Source: Methanoregula sp.
GTDB taxonomy: Archaea > Halobacteriota > Methanomicrobia > Methanomicrobiales > Methanospirillaceae
NCBI GenBank assembly: GCA_026625165.1
Contig: CP112999.1
Coordinates: 1,703,288-1,767,287 of the forward strand
DNA length: 64,000 bases
Reading direction: 5' to 3'
Positions 1 through 10,220 of this stretch are shown here, piece by piece; the first letter of the stretch is position 1, and each line of letters starts with the position of its first letter. A program made the translations under genes and the position numbers. The notes below the pieces were generated by a model. The model made no database searches. It had not been told where the DNA came from and saw only the letters and a list, made by a program, of their open reading frames with translations.

Positions 1-38
1 AATTGTTCATGCCAAAGATTTTTTTATATTTTTATAGG

Positions 39-1892
39 TTACTGGGCTGCCGGGGCAGCAGCCGGTGTAGCTTCTACTTTTTCTGCAGCTTCAAGATCTG
101 CCTTTACTTTCTCAAGCAGCTGCTCAGGGCGCCGCGAATAGGAGATCAGCACGTTGCTGACCTCTTTGTAATTGTGCAGTTTCTTGAGGTGCATCCACTG
201 GAGAACGAGCTGCCGGTTCCTCAGTTCCACCATCATCCTTGCCTCGTCCCACCCTTTCTTCTCCATAATCGATTCAAGGACAAAGGACTTCCCGGTGTAC
301 TTGATCTCGTCGGTTGCCTCATGCCACTGGAACACGACGTTTGTTATCAGCTCGTTGGTCCTCGGGTCAATATCGAGGATCTCGATGATCTGCTTGTTGC
401 GCCGCGTGCGCCTGCCGCCGATCTGCACCTGCACCTGGATGCACATGATATGGAGCGCGGTGAGCATGTTTCGCGGGACATCGATGGGGGCGTTCTCAAG
501 ACGGTGGACGGCGCTGGATACGGAGTCGGCGTGCATTGTCGAGTAGGTTATATGCCCCGTGCTCATTGCCTGGAACAGCGTGAGGGCTTCCTTGCCCCGC
601 ACCTCACCGACGATGAGGTACTCGGGGCGCTGGCGGAGCGCTGCCTTGAGCAGCTCGTACATATCCACGGAACCCTTCCCGTCCGAGCTGAACGCGTCCC
701 GCGTAATGCTGGGGATCCAGTTGGGGTGCGGGAGCTTGAGTTCCCGCGTGTCCTCAAGCGTGATGATCTTTGCCATCCTCGGGATGAAGAGTGCAATCGC
801 ATTCAGAGACGTGGTCTTGCCCGATGCGGTCCCACCGGAGAAGATGCAGGACTTCCCGTTCTCGACAGCAAGCCAGAGGTATGCAATCGAAAGCGGGGAG
901 AAGGTCGACCACTGGATAAGGTCGGTTGGCGTGACCGGTTCGTCCTTGAACTTACGGATTGTAAACGTCGAACCATGTGCGGTCACCTCTTCTCCCAGCG
1001 TCATCTGGATCCTTGACCCGTCCGTCATCGTCGCGTCGAGCATCGGCTCGGCAATCGAGATGAATTTTCCCGCACGCTGGGCGAGTTTTGTCACAAACGA
1101 GTTGAGTTCAACAGCGTTCGTGTACATCAGGCTGGTCTGGACGGACTCGTATTTACGGTGGAAGAGGAAGATCGGGGAGTTCACCCCGTCACAGGAGATA
1201 TCCTCGACATTGGGGTCATGCATGACTGCATCGATCACGCCATCACCGAGATATTCCTTTTCGATGTGGTACATCATTTTGGCATGCTGGCAGGCGGAAA
1301 GGGAGATATGGTAATCGGAAAGCACTTCGTCAATATATTTTACCAGCGCCTTCTGCGCTTTCTCCTTCGTGACGTTCCCCATGTTGATATCGAGCCGGTC
1401 AAGCACCCCCTGTTTTACCTCTTCCATCAGATCTTTTTCTTCAGCGGTAAGCACGGGTTCGAGAATATCGTAGGAATATTCCATCGTGTTGTTGTTGTAC
1501 GTTATCCGCACGTACGCGTAGGGTTCATTTACCGGGTATACCTCAACCACCTCAACGTCAGGGACCGGATCCCATGTCAGGTCAACAAGGGGCCCGTGAA
1601 TCCCCGCGCTGTAACACTCCGCACCTGCGACAGCAGCGCACTTGTCGTCATGCAGGGCCCTGAAACGATCGAACAGCCTCTTTTTCTGTCCCGTGGGTTT
1701 CGCTTCGGTTTTTATGCCGGGCTTTGTGACCGGTTCCAGTAATGATTCCAGTGAATCATCCGATGAAGGTTCCAGGGAGGGGCCGGGAGCGGGGGCAGAT
1801 TTTTCTTCAGCCGCTTGTTTTTTCCCTTCTTTTTTTGGGGAGTCGAGAAATTTTGATAAAAACATGCTGCTGATATCGACATCGATCGACAT
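39..1892 (-). CDS. Type II/IV secretion system ATPase (GspE/TadA/ArlI family)
   Basis: Hexameric secretion ATPase of the kind that powers assembly of archaeal type IV pili or archaella at the cytoplasmic face of the membrane. In the 617-residue form the N-terminal 90 residues are low-complexity and charged. The conserved EDISCDG segment lies near residues 230-236, Walker A (GGTASGKTT) near 353-361, and the Walker B region (YLIVGEVRG) near 425-433, followed by the STMHAD motif typical of the family. I chose the ATG at 1892, preceded by a weak GGTAG; an in-frame TTG at 1925 would add 11 residues with two cysteines. The partner membrane protein usually found downstream would lie beyond the left edge. 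Which pilus or archaellum it serves cannot be told, although two pilin-like genes lie at 51-55 kb. Confidence 0.9.
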   Translation of the reverse strand: MSIDVDISSMFLSKFLDSPKKEGKKQAAEEKSAPAPGPSLEPSSDDSLESLLEPVTKPGIKTEAKPTGQKKRLFDRFRALHDDKCAAVAGAECYSAGIHGPLVDLTWDPVPDVEVVEVYPVNEPYAYVRITYNNNTMEYSYDILEPVLTAEEKDLMEEVKQGVLDRLDINMGNVTKEKAQKALVKYIDEVLSDYHISLSACQHAKMMYHIEKEYLGDGVIDAVMHDPNVEDISCDGVNSPIFLFHRKYESVQTSLMYTNAVELNSFVTKLAQRAGKFISIAEPMLDATMTDGSRIQMTLGEEVTAHGSTFTIRKFKDEPVTPTDLIQWSTFSPLSIAYLWLAVENGKSCIFSGGTASGKTTSLNAIALFIPRMAKIITLEDTRELKLPHPNWIPSITRDAFSSDGKGSVDMYELLKAALRQRPEYLIVGEVRGKEALTLFQAMSTGHITYSTMHADSVSSAVHRLENAPIDVPRNMLTALHIMCIQVQVQIGGRRTRRNKQIIEILDIDPRTNELITNVVFQWHEATDEIKYTGKSFVLESIMEKKGWDEARMMVELRNRQLVLQWMHLKKLHNYKEVSNVLISYSRRPEQLLEKVKADLEAAEKVEATPAAAPAAQ

Positions 1893-2070
1893 GGGGCATC
1901 TACCGCAATTTGATCCCTTTGTCAACTATAGTATTAATTTTATTGTTGGCTCTTTTCAGGATGAGCTCAATATTGTCTGCCATATGGTCCCGGTAAATTG
2001 TATTTAAAGGAAATAACTGGCCGGAGGGCAGAAGCGGGCTGCACCGGAGATTATCTGACCGGTCATGCTT

Positions 2071-2706
2071 TTAAAAGAGAGTCTTCTGTTCCGCATCAGC
2101 GATCAGGTTATCGATTGTTTTCCAGCTCTTTCTGGCACAGTCCGGCGGGCGGCGGTGCTCTTTCATGTAGGAAGACAGAAACGCAATCGTCACCGGGTCC
2201 GACGGGTAACCGCTCCCGATCTCCCCAAAAGTTCCGGCAAGCGATGCAATCTCCCTGTCCCGGATGACTTTTGCCACGATGCTTGCCGCGGACACAATTT
2301 TATAGGTCTGGTCGGCATGGTGCTCTGAAACTATACAGCAGGAGGGATCGCCGAGATGTTCCCGCACCATCTGTGCATACCGTACCGGGTTTACGTCGCA
2401 GGCATCTACGTAGGCGGTTGATGGGCTGATTTTACGGATGACGGCAGCATGCGCCCTGGCAACGCACGCGTTCATCGTGATCACTTTTCTCTGTGCATCG
2501 ATCTCTTCTGCGGGAATGATGATCGTTGCAGTCCTGCACCTTTTTTCTATTGCATAATAAAGGTCTTCGCGTTTTTCCCTTGAGAGCAGTTTGGAGTCTT
2601 TTACGTCCAGGCCGGAAAGGACAGCTTCCGAGTCGGCTGCGACGGCTGCGACAACCATCGGCCCGAGCACCGAACCCTTACCCGCCTCGTCCACCCCGCA
2701 GATCAC
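2071..2706 (-). CDS. rnhB: Ribonuclease HII
   Basis: Endonuclease that cuts the RNA strand of RNA-DNA hybrids, removing misincorporated ribonucleotides and replication primers. The 211-residue length is normal for archaeal RNase HII. The N-terminus carries GVDEAGKGS with catalytic D6 and E7; a third acidic residue lies in YVDACD (D101), and the ADQTYKIVSAASIVAKV block is the family's conserved region. The start is GTG at 2706; an ATG two bases further upstream is out of frame. It is divergent from trkA with about 55 bp between the starts. Confidence 0.95.
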   Translation of the reverse strand: MICGVDEAGKGSVLGPMVVAAVAADSEAVLSGLDVKDSKLLSREKREDLYYAIEKRCRTATIIIPAEEIDAQRKVITMNACVARAHAAVIRKISPSTAYVDACDVNPVRYAQMVREHLGDPSCCIVSEHHADQTYKIVSAASIVAKVIRDREIASLAGTFGEIGSGYPSDPVTIAFLSSYMKEHRRPPDCARKSWKTIDNLIADAEQKTLF

Positions 2707-2761
2707 ATATCAGGATTGATTGCGCAAATTATTTCAAGGGAGATGATGGTAACCGGTAGGC

Positions 2762-3427
2762 ATGTACATTATCATCGTGGGTCTGGGCGGGATCGGGAGA
2801 TGTCTTGTCGGGCAGTCAGTCGAACACGGCAATAATGTCGTTGCCATCGACCAGGACGAGTCGCGCTGCAGCGATATTCTCGAGCACCACGATGTGCTGG
2901 CGATCACCGGTAATGCCACCGACAAATCTGTCCTAGAGGAAGCGGGGATCGACCGGGCAGACGCGTTCGTTGCCACGACAAGCGATGATGCCGTGAACCT
3001 GATGGCGTGCTGGCTTGCAAAACGGTTCCGCGTGCCACAGGTCGTGGCGATCGTCAACCAGATCTCCCATTCGGAATTTTTCAAGGAGGTCGGGGTGAGG
3101 ATCAGCGAAAACCCTGATGAACTGGTCGCTTCACGGCTCTATTACTGGGCGGAGAACCCGCAGCTCCAGCAGCTCGCCCAGATCCCCGGCGGGTCGATCT
3201 TTGAGATCGTTGCCGAGAACGGCGCGCCCATCGTCGGCCACGAGATCCGTGACCTGAAGGTAAAGGACTTTGTCTTTATCGCGATCCGCCGCCAGTCAGG
3301 AGAACTGATCATCCCCAGCGGCAATGTGATGATCCACGCGGGCGACACGTTCACGGTATTTACAAAAAAAGAGGCGGAGGACGACTGCCTGCGCCTGCTC
3401 AACAAACAACTCAAGAAATCAGCGTAG
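2762..3427 (+). CDS. trkA: TrkA family potassium uptake regulatory protein
   Basis: Cytoplasmic NAD(H)-binding regulator of a Trk/Ktr potassium channel. Residues 1-125 form the RCK N domain with the dinucleotide-binding motif VGLGGIG (residues 6-12) and an acidic residue at the end of the second strand (AIDQDE). Residues about 140-218 form the TrkA-C (RCK C) domain, ending [12 protein letters not shown]. The 221-residue length fits a one-copy TrkA rather than the tandem bacterial form. No TrkH-type channel gene is visible next to it, so its membrane partner must be elsewhere. The 3' end overlaps the convergent reductase gene by 9 bp. Confidence 0.9.
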   Translation: MYIIIVGLGGIGRCLVGQSVEHGNNVVAIDQDESRCSDILEHHDVLAITGNATDKSVLEEAGIDRADAFVATTSDDAVNLMACWLAKRFRVPQVVAIVNQISHSEFFKEVGVRISENPDELVASRLYYWAENPQLQQLAQIPGGSIFEIVAENGAPIVGHEIRDLKVKDFVFIAIRRQSGELIIPSGNVMIHAGDTFTVFTKKEAEDDCLRLLNKQLKKSA

Positions 3428-4615
3428 CGATGCGGCGAGCGCACCGAGTTCGACCATAAGTTTCGGGTTCACCTTCATGATTTCCTTGATAAGGGTGATC
3501 GTCGAGAACTCGGTGAGATTCAGTTTTGAGACCGATTTTATAATAGCGTTGAGTTTCTCGTCCGGCTGTTTGATTAAATATTCCTTGATATGGTAGTTGC
3601 GCGCAATCGCCCTGCCCATCTTTGAACTGCGCCACCCTGCATCATAAGCCATCAGTGCTTTTTTGCCGGTGTCGCCCTTTGAAATGCAGTCTGCTGCGAC
3701 ACTGGCGGCAAGGTTCCCGGTAAACATGCCGTTATAGATCCCGCCGCCGGTGAGGGGGTCGACTACCCGCGCCGCGTCCCCGGCGATAATGAGCCCGTCA
3801 GCCACGGTGCAGCCAAGCGGGGGGCATACCGAAACGCCGCCGACAATAAACTCGATCATCTTTCCTTCCGGGAATGTCTTTTGCACGAATTTATCGAGAT
3901 AGTCCTTTGCCCGGTGCCCGGTGCCGCTCTTTTTCCCGGAGATCCCGATGCCGACATTTGCCGACCGGGCCCCCTTGGGGAAGATCCAGAGATATCCTTC
4001 GGGAGCGACTTCGTTGCCAAGGTAGAACACGGTCGAGTACGGGTCGATGTCAATGTCGGTGAGCACATACTGCGCCCCGCTCATGATCTCGCGGACTGGC
4101 ACTGTGGTGTCAATCCCGCACCAGCGGGCAAACTTGGCTTCGACGCCGTCCGCTGCGATCACCACATCCGACTTCACATCCGTGACGGTTCCGCAGGACT
4201 CAAGTTTTGCCCCTTTAACAACCCCGTCCTCCATTATGGGGGCGGTTGCCCGGGTCTTGACAAAGACGTCCGATCCTGCATCAGCAGCCTGCCAGACGAG
4301 CTCCCGGTCAAAGACCTTGCGGTCAAGGATGTATCCAACCTTGTTGCCTGCAAGGTTTGACTCAAGCTTCATCATGGTTCCGTCAGGTGCAACAATCGCT
4401 GCCCCGGTCATCTCTGCCGATATCCACCGCTTGTCCGGCGCGACGAACTCCGCAAGCGCCTCGCGCCCGATCCCTTCCGCACACCGGACCGGCGCCCCGA
4501 TCGCAGGTCGTTTCTCAACAAGGCATACAGACAGACCTTTTTTTGCCGCTGTCCGTGCCGCAACCGCTCCTGCAGGGCCTCCACCTACAACGAGGACGTC
4601 ATATCGGCTTTTCAT
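3419..4615 (-). CDS. Geranylgeranyl reductase (digeranylgeranylglycerophospholipid reductase family)
   Basis: Flavoprotein that hydrogenates the geranylgeranyl chains of archaeal membrane lipids. The N-terminus has the FAD-binding signature [12 protein letters not shown] (from residue 9), and the second conserved flavin motif [19 protein letters not shown] lies in the C-terminal half. The open frame extends further upstream, but those codons lie inside the ferredoxin gene; the ATG at 4615 gives a normal 398-residue start. It overlaps the upstream ferredoxin by 17 bp, which fits a role for that ferredoxin as electron donor. Exact lipid substrate is inferred from the family. Confidence 0.9.
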   Translation of the reverse strand: MKSRYDVLVVGGGPAGAVAARTAAKKGLSVCLVEKRPAIGAPVRCAEGIGREALAEFVAPDKRWISAEMTGAAIVAPDGTMMKLESNLAGNKVGYILDRKVFDRELVWQAADAGSDVFVKTRATAPIMEDGVVKGAKLESCGTVTDVKSDVVIAADGVEAKFARWCGIDTTVPVREIMSGAQYVLTDIDIDPYSTVFYLGNEVAPEGYLWIFPKGARSANVGIGISGKKSGTGHRAKDYLDKFVQKTFPEGKMIEFIVGGVSVCPPLGCTVADGLIIAGDAARVVDPLTGGGIYNGMFTGNLAASVAADCISKGDTGKKALMAYDAGWRSSKMGRAIARNYHIKEYLIKQPDEKLNAIIKSVSKLNLTEFSTITLIKEIMKVNPKLMVELGALAASLR

Positions 4616-4781
4616 TGGCAACCTCCAGCGCCCCCAGAGGGCAGACCTTGGCGCAGATGCCGCAACTCGTGCAGTTTTGTTCAACGCTGAGGTATGCATC
4701 GATCAGTTCGAGGGCTCCTTCCGGACAGACCGAGACGCAACACCCGCAATATCCACAGATATCCCGATGTACATTGAGCAT
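4599..4781 (-). CDS. 2[4Fe-4S] ferredoxin
   Basis: A 60-residue bacterial-type ferredoxin with two complete cluster-binding motifs: C9, C12, C15, C19 followed by Pro, and C37, C40, C43, C47 followed by Pro. It is the first gene of a two-gene unit with the geranylgeranyl reductase, whose start codon lies within its last codons. The coupling suggests that it supplies electrons for lipid saturation, although this is inferred from context only. An AT-rich stretch with T and A runs precedes it at about 4812-4842. Confidence 0.9.
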   Translation of the reverse strand: MLNVHRDICGYCGCCVSVCPEGALELIDAYLSVEQNCTSCGICAKVCPLGALEVANEKPI

Positions 4782-4854
4782 TGCGGTAAATGTTGGAGCG
4801 CAATTTCATTAATCTTTACGTATTTTTTAAAAAAAAGACAGGGGGACTCAGCGG

Positions 4855-5970
4855 TCAGTAAGAAAATGTGCCGTACTTCCCGCCGCCGCCCGGGTGCAGC
4901 GTTACCCTGCCGTTACGCAATGCATCGATGGCATCGGCCACCTTCGGGTTCAAGGCCCGGATTTCTGAGACGGGAGTGTTGGTGAGCACCTCGATCTCGT
5001 TCCCTAATGCAGCGATGAGTATATCGTAGACTGCCCGGCACTTTCTGGTGTGCGGCGACGATACCCCTTCAACGGTCCTTATGATCTGGCCGAGCGGGAC
5101 CATGTGGAGGTAAGGGGGGCGTGGACGGGAAGCGGCGGTCGAGAGCTCGCGTGCACGGTCGTACACGCCTTTCTTGATGATGCCGCCGTCATCCGGGCAC
5201 CGCCAAGCATGCCGGACCGCCTCTTTGAGCGAATACTGGGTAAAGCAGCGGACGCAGGCGGTGCGGTTGTACTTCCCCTCTTCCGGGAAGAACCCGGCAT
5301 TTAACACGATCCTGCCGTTCTTCACCGCATCAAGGACTGAAGGTACATTCAGGGAAGTAAGTTCGAGCCGGTTAAACTCGCGGGCAAATTTCTCAGGCGC
5401 CGGGCTGTGGGCATCGGAATTGGAGAGGAACGGGATGCCATAAAGATCCGTAATACCGGCACCGTAACTGCTGTCGGCCGAGAGGCCGAGTTCAAGGAAG
5501 TCGATCGGTTCGGATCCATAGCAGCCGGAGACGGAGTCAAAATATGCATACATCGCTGTCCACGGGGTAAACGCGTGCGCAGGGCCGACCATCCCACCGG
5601 TCTCATGAACAATTTCTGCGATTGCCCCGCCAGAGAGGTAGACATGAGGCCGGCCTACCGATACGAGGCTCCTGCTGTGTGCAGAAAGCCGGTCCCGTAG
5701 TTCATCGAACTGCGAAAAATCCTCTGCAAGGATCAGGTGGTGCACACGGGACTGGTCTTCGACCTCTGCGGTCGGGACAACCACAACACCGGCGTTGTTT
5801 TCAAGAAAAGGGCGCCATGCCTGCTGCCACGCGGGGTGCAACGCGTCACCTGTCCCGAGAACGGAGATTCCCTTAATCTCGCATGCCGTGATTAGATGTT
5901 CGGGCACCATCGAACGGGAAACGGCGATCGAGTACGGGGAATGGATGTGCAGGTCGGCATTGGCGAGCAT
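4855..5970 (-). CDS. Endonuclease Q-like protein (PHP domain, TIGR00375 family)
   Basis: 371-residue protein resembling archaeal EndoQ, which nicks DNA 5' of deaminated bases (uracil, hypoxanthine, xanthine). The N-terminal PHP phosphoesterase domain starts with NADLHIHSPYS and has the metal ligands D7, H9 and H11 as well as the GTGDALHP block. The middle region has LSNSDAHSP, another metal-binding block. A cysteine pair (CVRC) followed by the WRCPDDGG segment, in the C-terminal third, looks like a zinc finger. The length is slightly shorter than the Thermococcus-type enzyme. The assignment rests on motif order and has not been tested against PHP-type phosphatases. Confidence 0.8.
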   Translation of the reverse strand: MLANADLHIHSPYSIAVSRSMVPEHLITACEIKGISVLGTGDALHPAWQQAWRPFLENNAGVVVVPTAEVEDQSRVHHLILAEDFSQFDELRDRLSAHSRSLVSVGRPHVYLSGGAIAEIVHETGGMVGPAHAFTPWTAMYAYFDSVSGCYGSEPIDFLELGLSADSSYGAGITDLYGIPFLSNSDAHSPAPEKFAREFNRLELTSLNVPSVLDAVKNGRIVLNAGFFPEEGKYNRTACVRCFTQYSLKEAVRHAWRCPDDGGIIKKGVYDRARELSTAASRPRPPYLHMVPLGQIIRTVEGVSSPHTRKCRAVYDILIAALGNEIEVLTNTPVSEIRALNPKVADAIDALRNGRVTLHPGGGGKYGTFSY

Positions 5971-6072
5971 GGTATGGCCTGAATATTAGAGGGTTTTTGG
6001 ATGTAATTAATGAGCATCATGGCGGGGGTTAGCCGCATTTTTTTACATGACGGATCCCCCGGGAGAAGATTT

Positions 6073-9000
6073 TTATTTCTCGTTGACAACGATAGTGAAC
6101 ACCGTTCCCGCCGTCCGGTCCAGTTCAATCGTCCCGAATAGCTGTTCGACAAGCGAGATGACGAGCCGGAGCCCGAGTGACTTGGCTTTGCGCCAGTCGA
6201 ACTCCTGCGGGATGCCGACTCCGGTATCCTTATAGACAATAGTAAGCTGGCGTTCTTTTTGGTGGATCGCAATAGAGATCTCCCCGATTTTTCCGTCGGG
6301 AAACGCATGCTTTAAGGAGTTTGAGACCAGTTCATTGATCATCAGCCCGACCGGAATGGCAGTGTTGATATCGAGGGAAATATTCCGGATATCCGTACTG
6401 AACGTGACACCCTTCTCACTCCTGCCAAAAAACTGGAAAAGACTGTTGCCGAGGAACCGGACATAATTTCCAAGGTCAATCTTTGAGATGTCTTCGGACT
6501 GGTACAGTTTTTCGTGGACAAGTGACATTGCCATGACCCGGTTCTGGCACTCCCGGAATGCGGCAACTGTGTTCTCATCCGTCATATACCGGGACTGTAG
6601 TTTCAGTAACGAGATAATAATCTGGAGGTTGTTCTTCACCCGGTGGTGGATCTCGCGGAGCAGGACTACTTTTTCCTCTAAGGAGGCGTTAATCTGCTCT
6701 GTACGTTCTTTGACCCGTTGTTCAAGTTCTTCATTCAATTTTATGAGCGCCTCCTCTGCCCGTTTGCGATCACTGACGTCCCTGATCGATTCGATTGCTC
6801 CAGTGACATTACCATTCGTGTCATAGAGCGGGGATGCGATGAACCAGAGGTGGGCGCCCTTTCCGCCATAAAGACGCTGGATAAAAATTTCAGAGATAAA
6901 TTTATCCCCTTTTTTCTGGATTGCAGGATACTTTTTCGTGATCTCCTCATTATCCCCAAATATCAGATCAATGAGGATCGGACGTCTCTCCCCGTAAAAC
7001 GGGATGCCGTACTCATGATCCCCCTTTCCAATCATATCGCCCGCAGCAACACCGGTCATCTTTTCAATCGCCCGGTTCCATGCGATTATTTTTCCTTGCC
7101 GATCGATGGCAAATGTCGCATCCGGTATGAAACTGATGATATCAGAAAAACGGCGTTCTGAATCCTGTAATGCTTTTTCTGCCTGTTTTTGTTCAGTGAT
7201 GTCTCTCCCAACAGTCTGGTATTCAACCACACGACCATCTTTATCAAAGATTGCACGATCACTCCAGCGTTGCCATCGGATCTCCCCGGAGGGCATTATG
7301 ATCCGGTGATCGATTAAAGCAACCGGATTCTTTCGGGTCAGTGCTTTGATATGTTGCTTCATCCTTCTGGCATCATCCGGGGGAATATTCACATTGTGGT
7401 GCTTCCCGATGCATTCATCATTCTTCAACCCGAAATACCGGCAGTAGGCATCGTTGACAAACGTGAGCGTTCCATCCGATGTGAACCGGCAGATAAACTC
7501 CGTCTGGTCTTCTACGACGCTCCGGTACCGTTCCTCGCTCTCCCGCAGGGCCTCTTCCGCCCTGATGCTCTTGGTGATGTCCACTCCGATTGCAACGAAT
7601 CTGGCGCCCTGCCCTTTTTCCCCCTCCAGTCCCCGGGTATTCCAGAGAATAACCTTCTGCCCACCGGATCTACAGTTGATAGTCGTCTCAAAATTCTGCA
7701 GGTACTTCTTTTCTTTGATAATCCCGGTGAGCGTATCGGTAATCTTTTTGCGGTAATCACGATCAGGATAGAGGGATCTCCATATCCGGTTGGTGCCGAT
7801 CACCTCGTGTGCAGGGTATCCGCTGATCTCAGCAGCCGCATTATTCCAGAGCAGAATTTTGCCTTTTTCATCAAGCACCATCAGCCAGACATTGGCATTG
7901 GAAATAACGCTTTCCTGGAACAGACTCATCTCGCGGAGCTCTTCTTCTGCCCGCTTTCGCTCGGTCATATCACGTATAATGACAAGATCCGCAGGTTTCT
8001 TTTTGTACAGAATAACCCCTGCATTCAGCTCAGCATTGAACCTGCTCCCGTCCTTGTGCTTCAGTATCGTCTCGTAAACCGGTGGCGGTGTTTCCCCCGC
8101 CATTCTCTGTTTATAACGCTCGATAATCTCCTGCATGGCATCCGGATGGACAAAATCAGTCAGGGGTCTGCCTGTAATCTCTTCAATCGAACCTCCCCAG
8201 AGTTCACCAAGACGCTGGTTGGCAAATCTGACAATTCCGTCCTGTATAATTACGATACCATCATTTGCCCGCTCAATCAGGGTCCGGTATTTTTCTTCGC
8301 TGTCACGGAGAGCATCTTCTGTCGCGATAACATCAGTGATATCCCGTCCGACGGACTGGTATTCAACCACATGACCCTTCTTATCAAAGATTGCACGATC
8401 ACTCCAGCGCTGCCACCGGATCTGGCCATCCGGCATGACGATGCGGTGCCTGAGTTCAGTGACCGGGTTTTCCGGAGTCAGTGCTTTGATATGTTCCCTC
8501 ATCTTTCCGGCATCGTCCGGGGGAATATTCACTGTGTGGTGATTTCCGATGCATTCATTCCGATTTAACCCGAAATACCGGCAGTAGGCATCGTTGACAA
8601 ACGTGAGGTTGCCCTCAGGAGTAAACCGGCAGACGAATTCTGTCTGGTCCTCGATAATGTTCCGGTACCGGTTCTCGCTCTGCTGCAGCGCCTCTTCCAC
8701 CTGGATCCGCGCAATGCTGTTACCGATAAGTGAGGTAAAAGACTCCAGGATCGACCGGCTCTGCTCCGGTATTGAATCCAGTACGTGTGATGCGATATTA
8801 AAACAGGCAATGACACGCTCTTTATAAAGTATAGGTAATATTGCGATAGCATGAATTCCTTCCTTTGCCCGTTCCCCCCTGATAGGGACTTTCAGTGCCG
8901 GATATGTGGAATAAATATTTTTTTTGGCCAAAACCAGGCGGGCAGATGGTGAGTCAGTCGGAATATGAGTGGTTTCCCGGATAAATCCATCAGATAAACC

Positions 9001-9213
9001 GGAAGAACAGAAAAGGTCAAGGTCACCGGATTTCTGGTTGACTAGGTAAATACCGCCACTATCCATTCCGGAAAGCCGGATGGCTGCATCAAGGCACTGG
9101 GGTAATACCTCATCAAGTGTAGCAGCCGCTGCCAAAGCAAGGGATAAATTACGTTCCGTAAGGAGGATTTCATGAGCAGTAATGCCGGTTGATTCCTTAA
9201 CGGTTTTTTTCAT
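6073..9213 (-). CDS. GAF-multi-PAS sensor histidine kinase (HisKA_2 type)
   Basis: Soluble sensor kinase of 1046 residues with no predicted membrane segment. In order: GAF at about 25-175; five PAS domains at about 183-297, 305-420, 428-555, 560-677 and 685-815; a coiled coil; a HisKA_2 dimerisation domain with [10 protein letters not shown] (H856 or H857 phosphorylated); and an HATPase domain with the N-box near 960 and DTGVG near 996. PAS1 and PAS4 are near duplicates of each other. No response regulator lies nearby, so its output partner is unknown; methanogen kinases of this architecture are commonly orphans. Ligand and redox state sensed cannot be told from the sequence. Confidence 0.92.
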   Translation of the reverse strand: MKKTVKESTGITAHEILLTERNLSLALAAAATLDEVLPQCLDAAIRLSGMDSGGIYLVNQKSGDLDLFCSSGLSDGFIRETTHIPTDSPSARLVLAKKNIYSTYPALKVPIRGERAKEGIHAIAILPILYKERVIACFNIASHVLDSIPEQSRSILESFTSLIGNSIARIQVEEALQQSENRYRNIIEDQTEFVCRFTPEGNLTFVNDAYCRYFGLNRNECIGNHHTVNIPPDDAGKMREHIKALTPENPVTELRHRIVMPDGQIRWQRWSDRAIFDKKGHVVEYQSVGRDITDVIATEDALRDSEEKYRTLIERANDGIVIIQDGIVRFANQRLGELWGGSIEEITGRPLTDFVHPDAMQEIIERYKQRMAGETPPPVYETILKHKDGSRFNAELNAGVILYKKKPADLVIIRDMTERKRAEEELREMSLFQESVISNANVWLMVLDEKGKILLWNNAAAEISGYPAHEVIGTNRIWRSLYPDRDYRKKITDTLTGIIKEKKYLQNFETTINCRSGGQKVILWNTRGLEGEKGQGARFVAIGVDITKSIRAEEALRESEERYRSVVEDQTEFICRFTSDGTLTFVNDAYCRYFGLKNDECIGKHHNVNIPPDDARRMKQHIKALTRKNPVALIDHRIIMPSGEIRWQRWSDRAIFDKDGRVVEYQTVGRDITEQKQAEKALQDSERRFSDIISFIPDATFAIDRQGKIIAWNRAIEKMTGVAAGDMIGKGDHEYGIPFYGERRPILIDLIFGDNEEITKKYPAIQKKGDKFISEIFIQRLYGGKGAHLWFIASPLYDTNGNVTGAIESIRDVSDRKRAEEALIKLNEELEQRVKERTEQINASLEEKVVLLREIHHRVKNNLQIIISLLKLQSRYMTDENTVAAFRECQNRVMAMSLVHEKLYQSEDISKIDLGNYVRFLGNSLFQFFGRSEKGVTFSTDIRNISLDINTAIPVGLMINELVSNSLKHAFPDGKIGEISIAIHQKERQLTIVYKDTGVGIPQEFDWRKAKSLGLRLVISLVEQLFGTIELDRTAGTVFTIVVNEK

Positions 9214-9557
9214 GGATTATATCGTGAGCAAATGGCTGTTTTTCATTGACTTATCAAACAAAGATTAAAAGATGCAATGCCGGGAGATTGGTCTTTTTCA
9301 TACGCTTACATTACACGCTTCATCGATTAAGGTTTTGATCGGTTCTGTCTTATTTAAGAGAGCCTGAGGGAGAATAGGTGTGCAGTTTCGGCATTGGCGA
9401 GCATTCTGTTGAATGATTTTTGTGTCGTGCCTTTATTTGTCTCTCAAACATCCGAAAACATGGTCATCCGGAGCAGGTTAAAATTGAATTTCCCATAGCA
9501 TATCACCGGACTACAGGGTTTCCCAATAAGGCAGTTAAAAAAAATTCTAAAAAGGAT
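9214..9557. other. Intergenic region with an endoQ-start remnant
   Basis: 344 bp without a convincing gene between the kinase and a lipoprotein. It contains AT-rich segments that could hold the kinase promoter. At 9379-9404 there is a 24-base match, with one extra base, to the first codons of the EndoQ gene at 5946-5970. The short open frame crossing 9420-9641 on the plus strand lacks a ribosome binding site and overlaps the lipoprotein gene, so I do not call it. Confidence 0.6.
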
Positions 9558-10076
9558 TCACCTGATACGGTTTGGATCAATCACCCAGGAGGTATGGAAA
9601 TTTACTGGCGATCCGCCTTCAGCCGGCTGCACGATGAATGATACATCAAGGGTTCCCCCTTTTGAGAGTGAAGTAAAGTCCGCGTCAGATTCAACGACAA
9701 CATAGTCCCGTGCGATTGCCGATGATCCAGGGTCAAGCGGAGGGGCATGGGCGCCCGAACCGCCATGCGAGACGCCGATGCCGCCGTGCGAGACTCCGGC
9801 CTGATCGGTAATTTTACTGTACCAGACCAGCTGGACCGGTTGGGTCCCGGAATTTGTTGCCCGGATATAAACATCAACAATCTTTTTTCCGGGTTTTGAC
9901 GAGTCTGCTTCAATGTGATCAATCATGGCTGTGATTTTGTACGTCCCGTCCTGCAAAACCGCAGGTTCATTCATACTCAGGCTTTGAGCAGGCACTCCGG
10001 AAACCGGCTGGCCGGTTGTACAACCGGCAACAAGAACCATGCAGAGGATAATTGCACCGAGCACAATCGTTTTCAT
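9558..10076 (-). CDS. Secreted lipoprotein, hypothetical (DUF4352-like)
   Basis: 172 residues with a lipoprotein signal: a short basic start (MK), a hydrophobic core and the lipobox LVAGC with the lipidated cysteine at residue 19. The mature part looks like a single immunoglobulin-fold beta-sandwich domain: it has the pattern of DUF4352-type extracellular domains (KITAMIDHIEAD... VDVYIRATNSGTQPVQL...). A short direct repeat GIGVSHGG/SGAHAP lies in the middle. Function unknown; expected at the outer face of the cytoplasmic membrane. Confidence 0.75.
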   Translation of the reverse strand: MKTIVLGAIILCMVLVAGCTTGQPVSGVPAQSLSMNEPAVLQDGTYKITAMIDHIEADSSKPGKKIVDVYIRATNSGTQPVQLVWYSKITDQAGVSHGGIGVSHGGSGAHAPPLDPGSSAIARDYVVVESDADFTSLSKGGTLDVSFIVQPAEGGSPVNFHTSWVIDPNRIR

Positions 10077-10220
10077 GATAAAAAAATTTTATCTCATATG
10101 ATAAAATTCTGACTTTTTCCCTGCTGCGGACACCGGATACCCCATGAATTTGCTGACCGTGCGCATGGACTAATCGGGGTCCGGTTAAATCCGGAGGCGA
10201 TGTAAATGAAATTTAAAAAT

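Noticed and set aside
3-1016. 337-codon open frame on the plus strand opposite the secretion ATPase
   Set aside because: It mirrors a well-supported ATPase gene; its translation is low-complexity (Leu/His/Arg-rich) without a domain pattern.
7351-8568. 405-codon plus-strand open frame inside the histidine kinase
   Set aside because: It is antisense to conserved PAS domains and keeps open only because of the codon bias of the kinase; no start signal.
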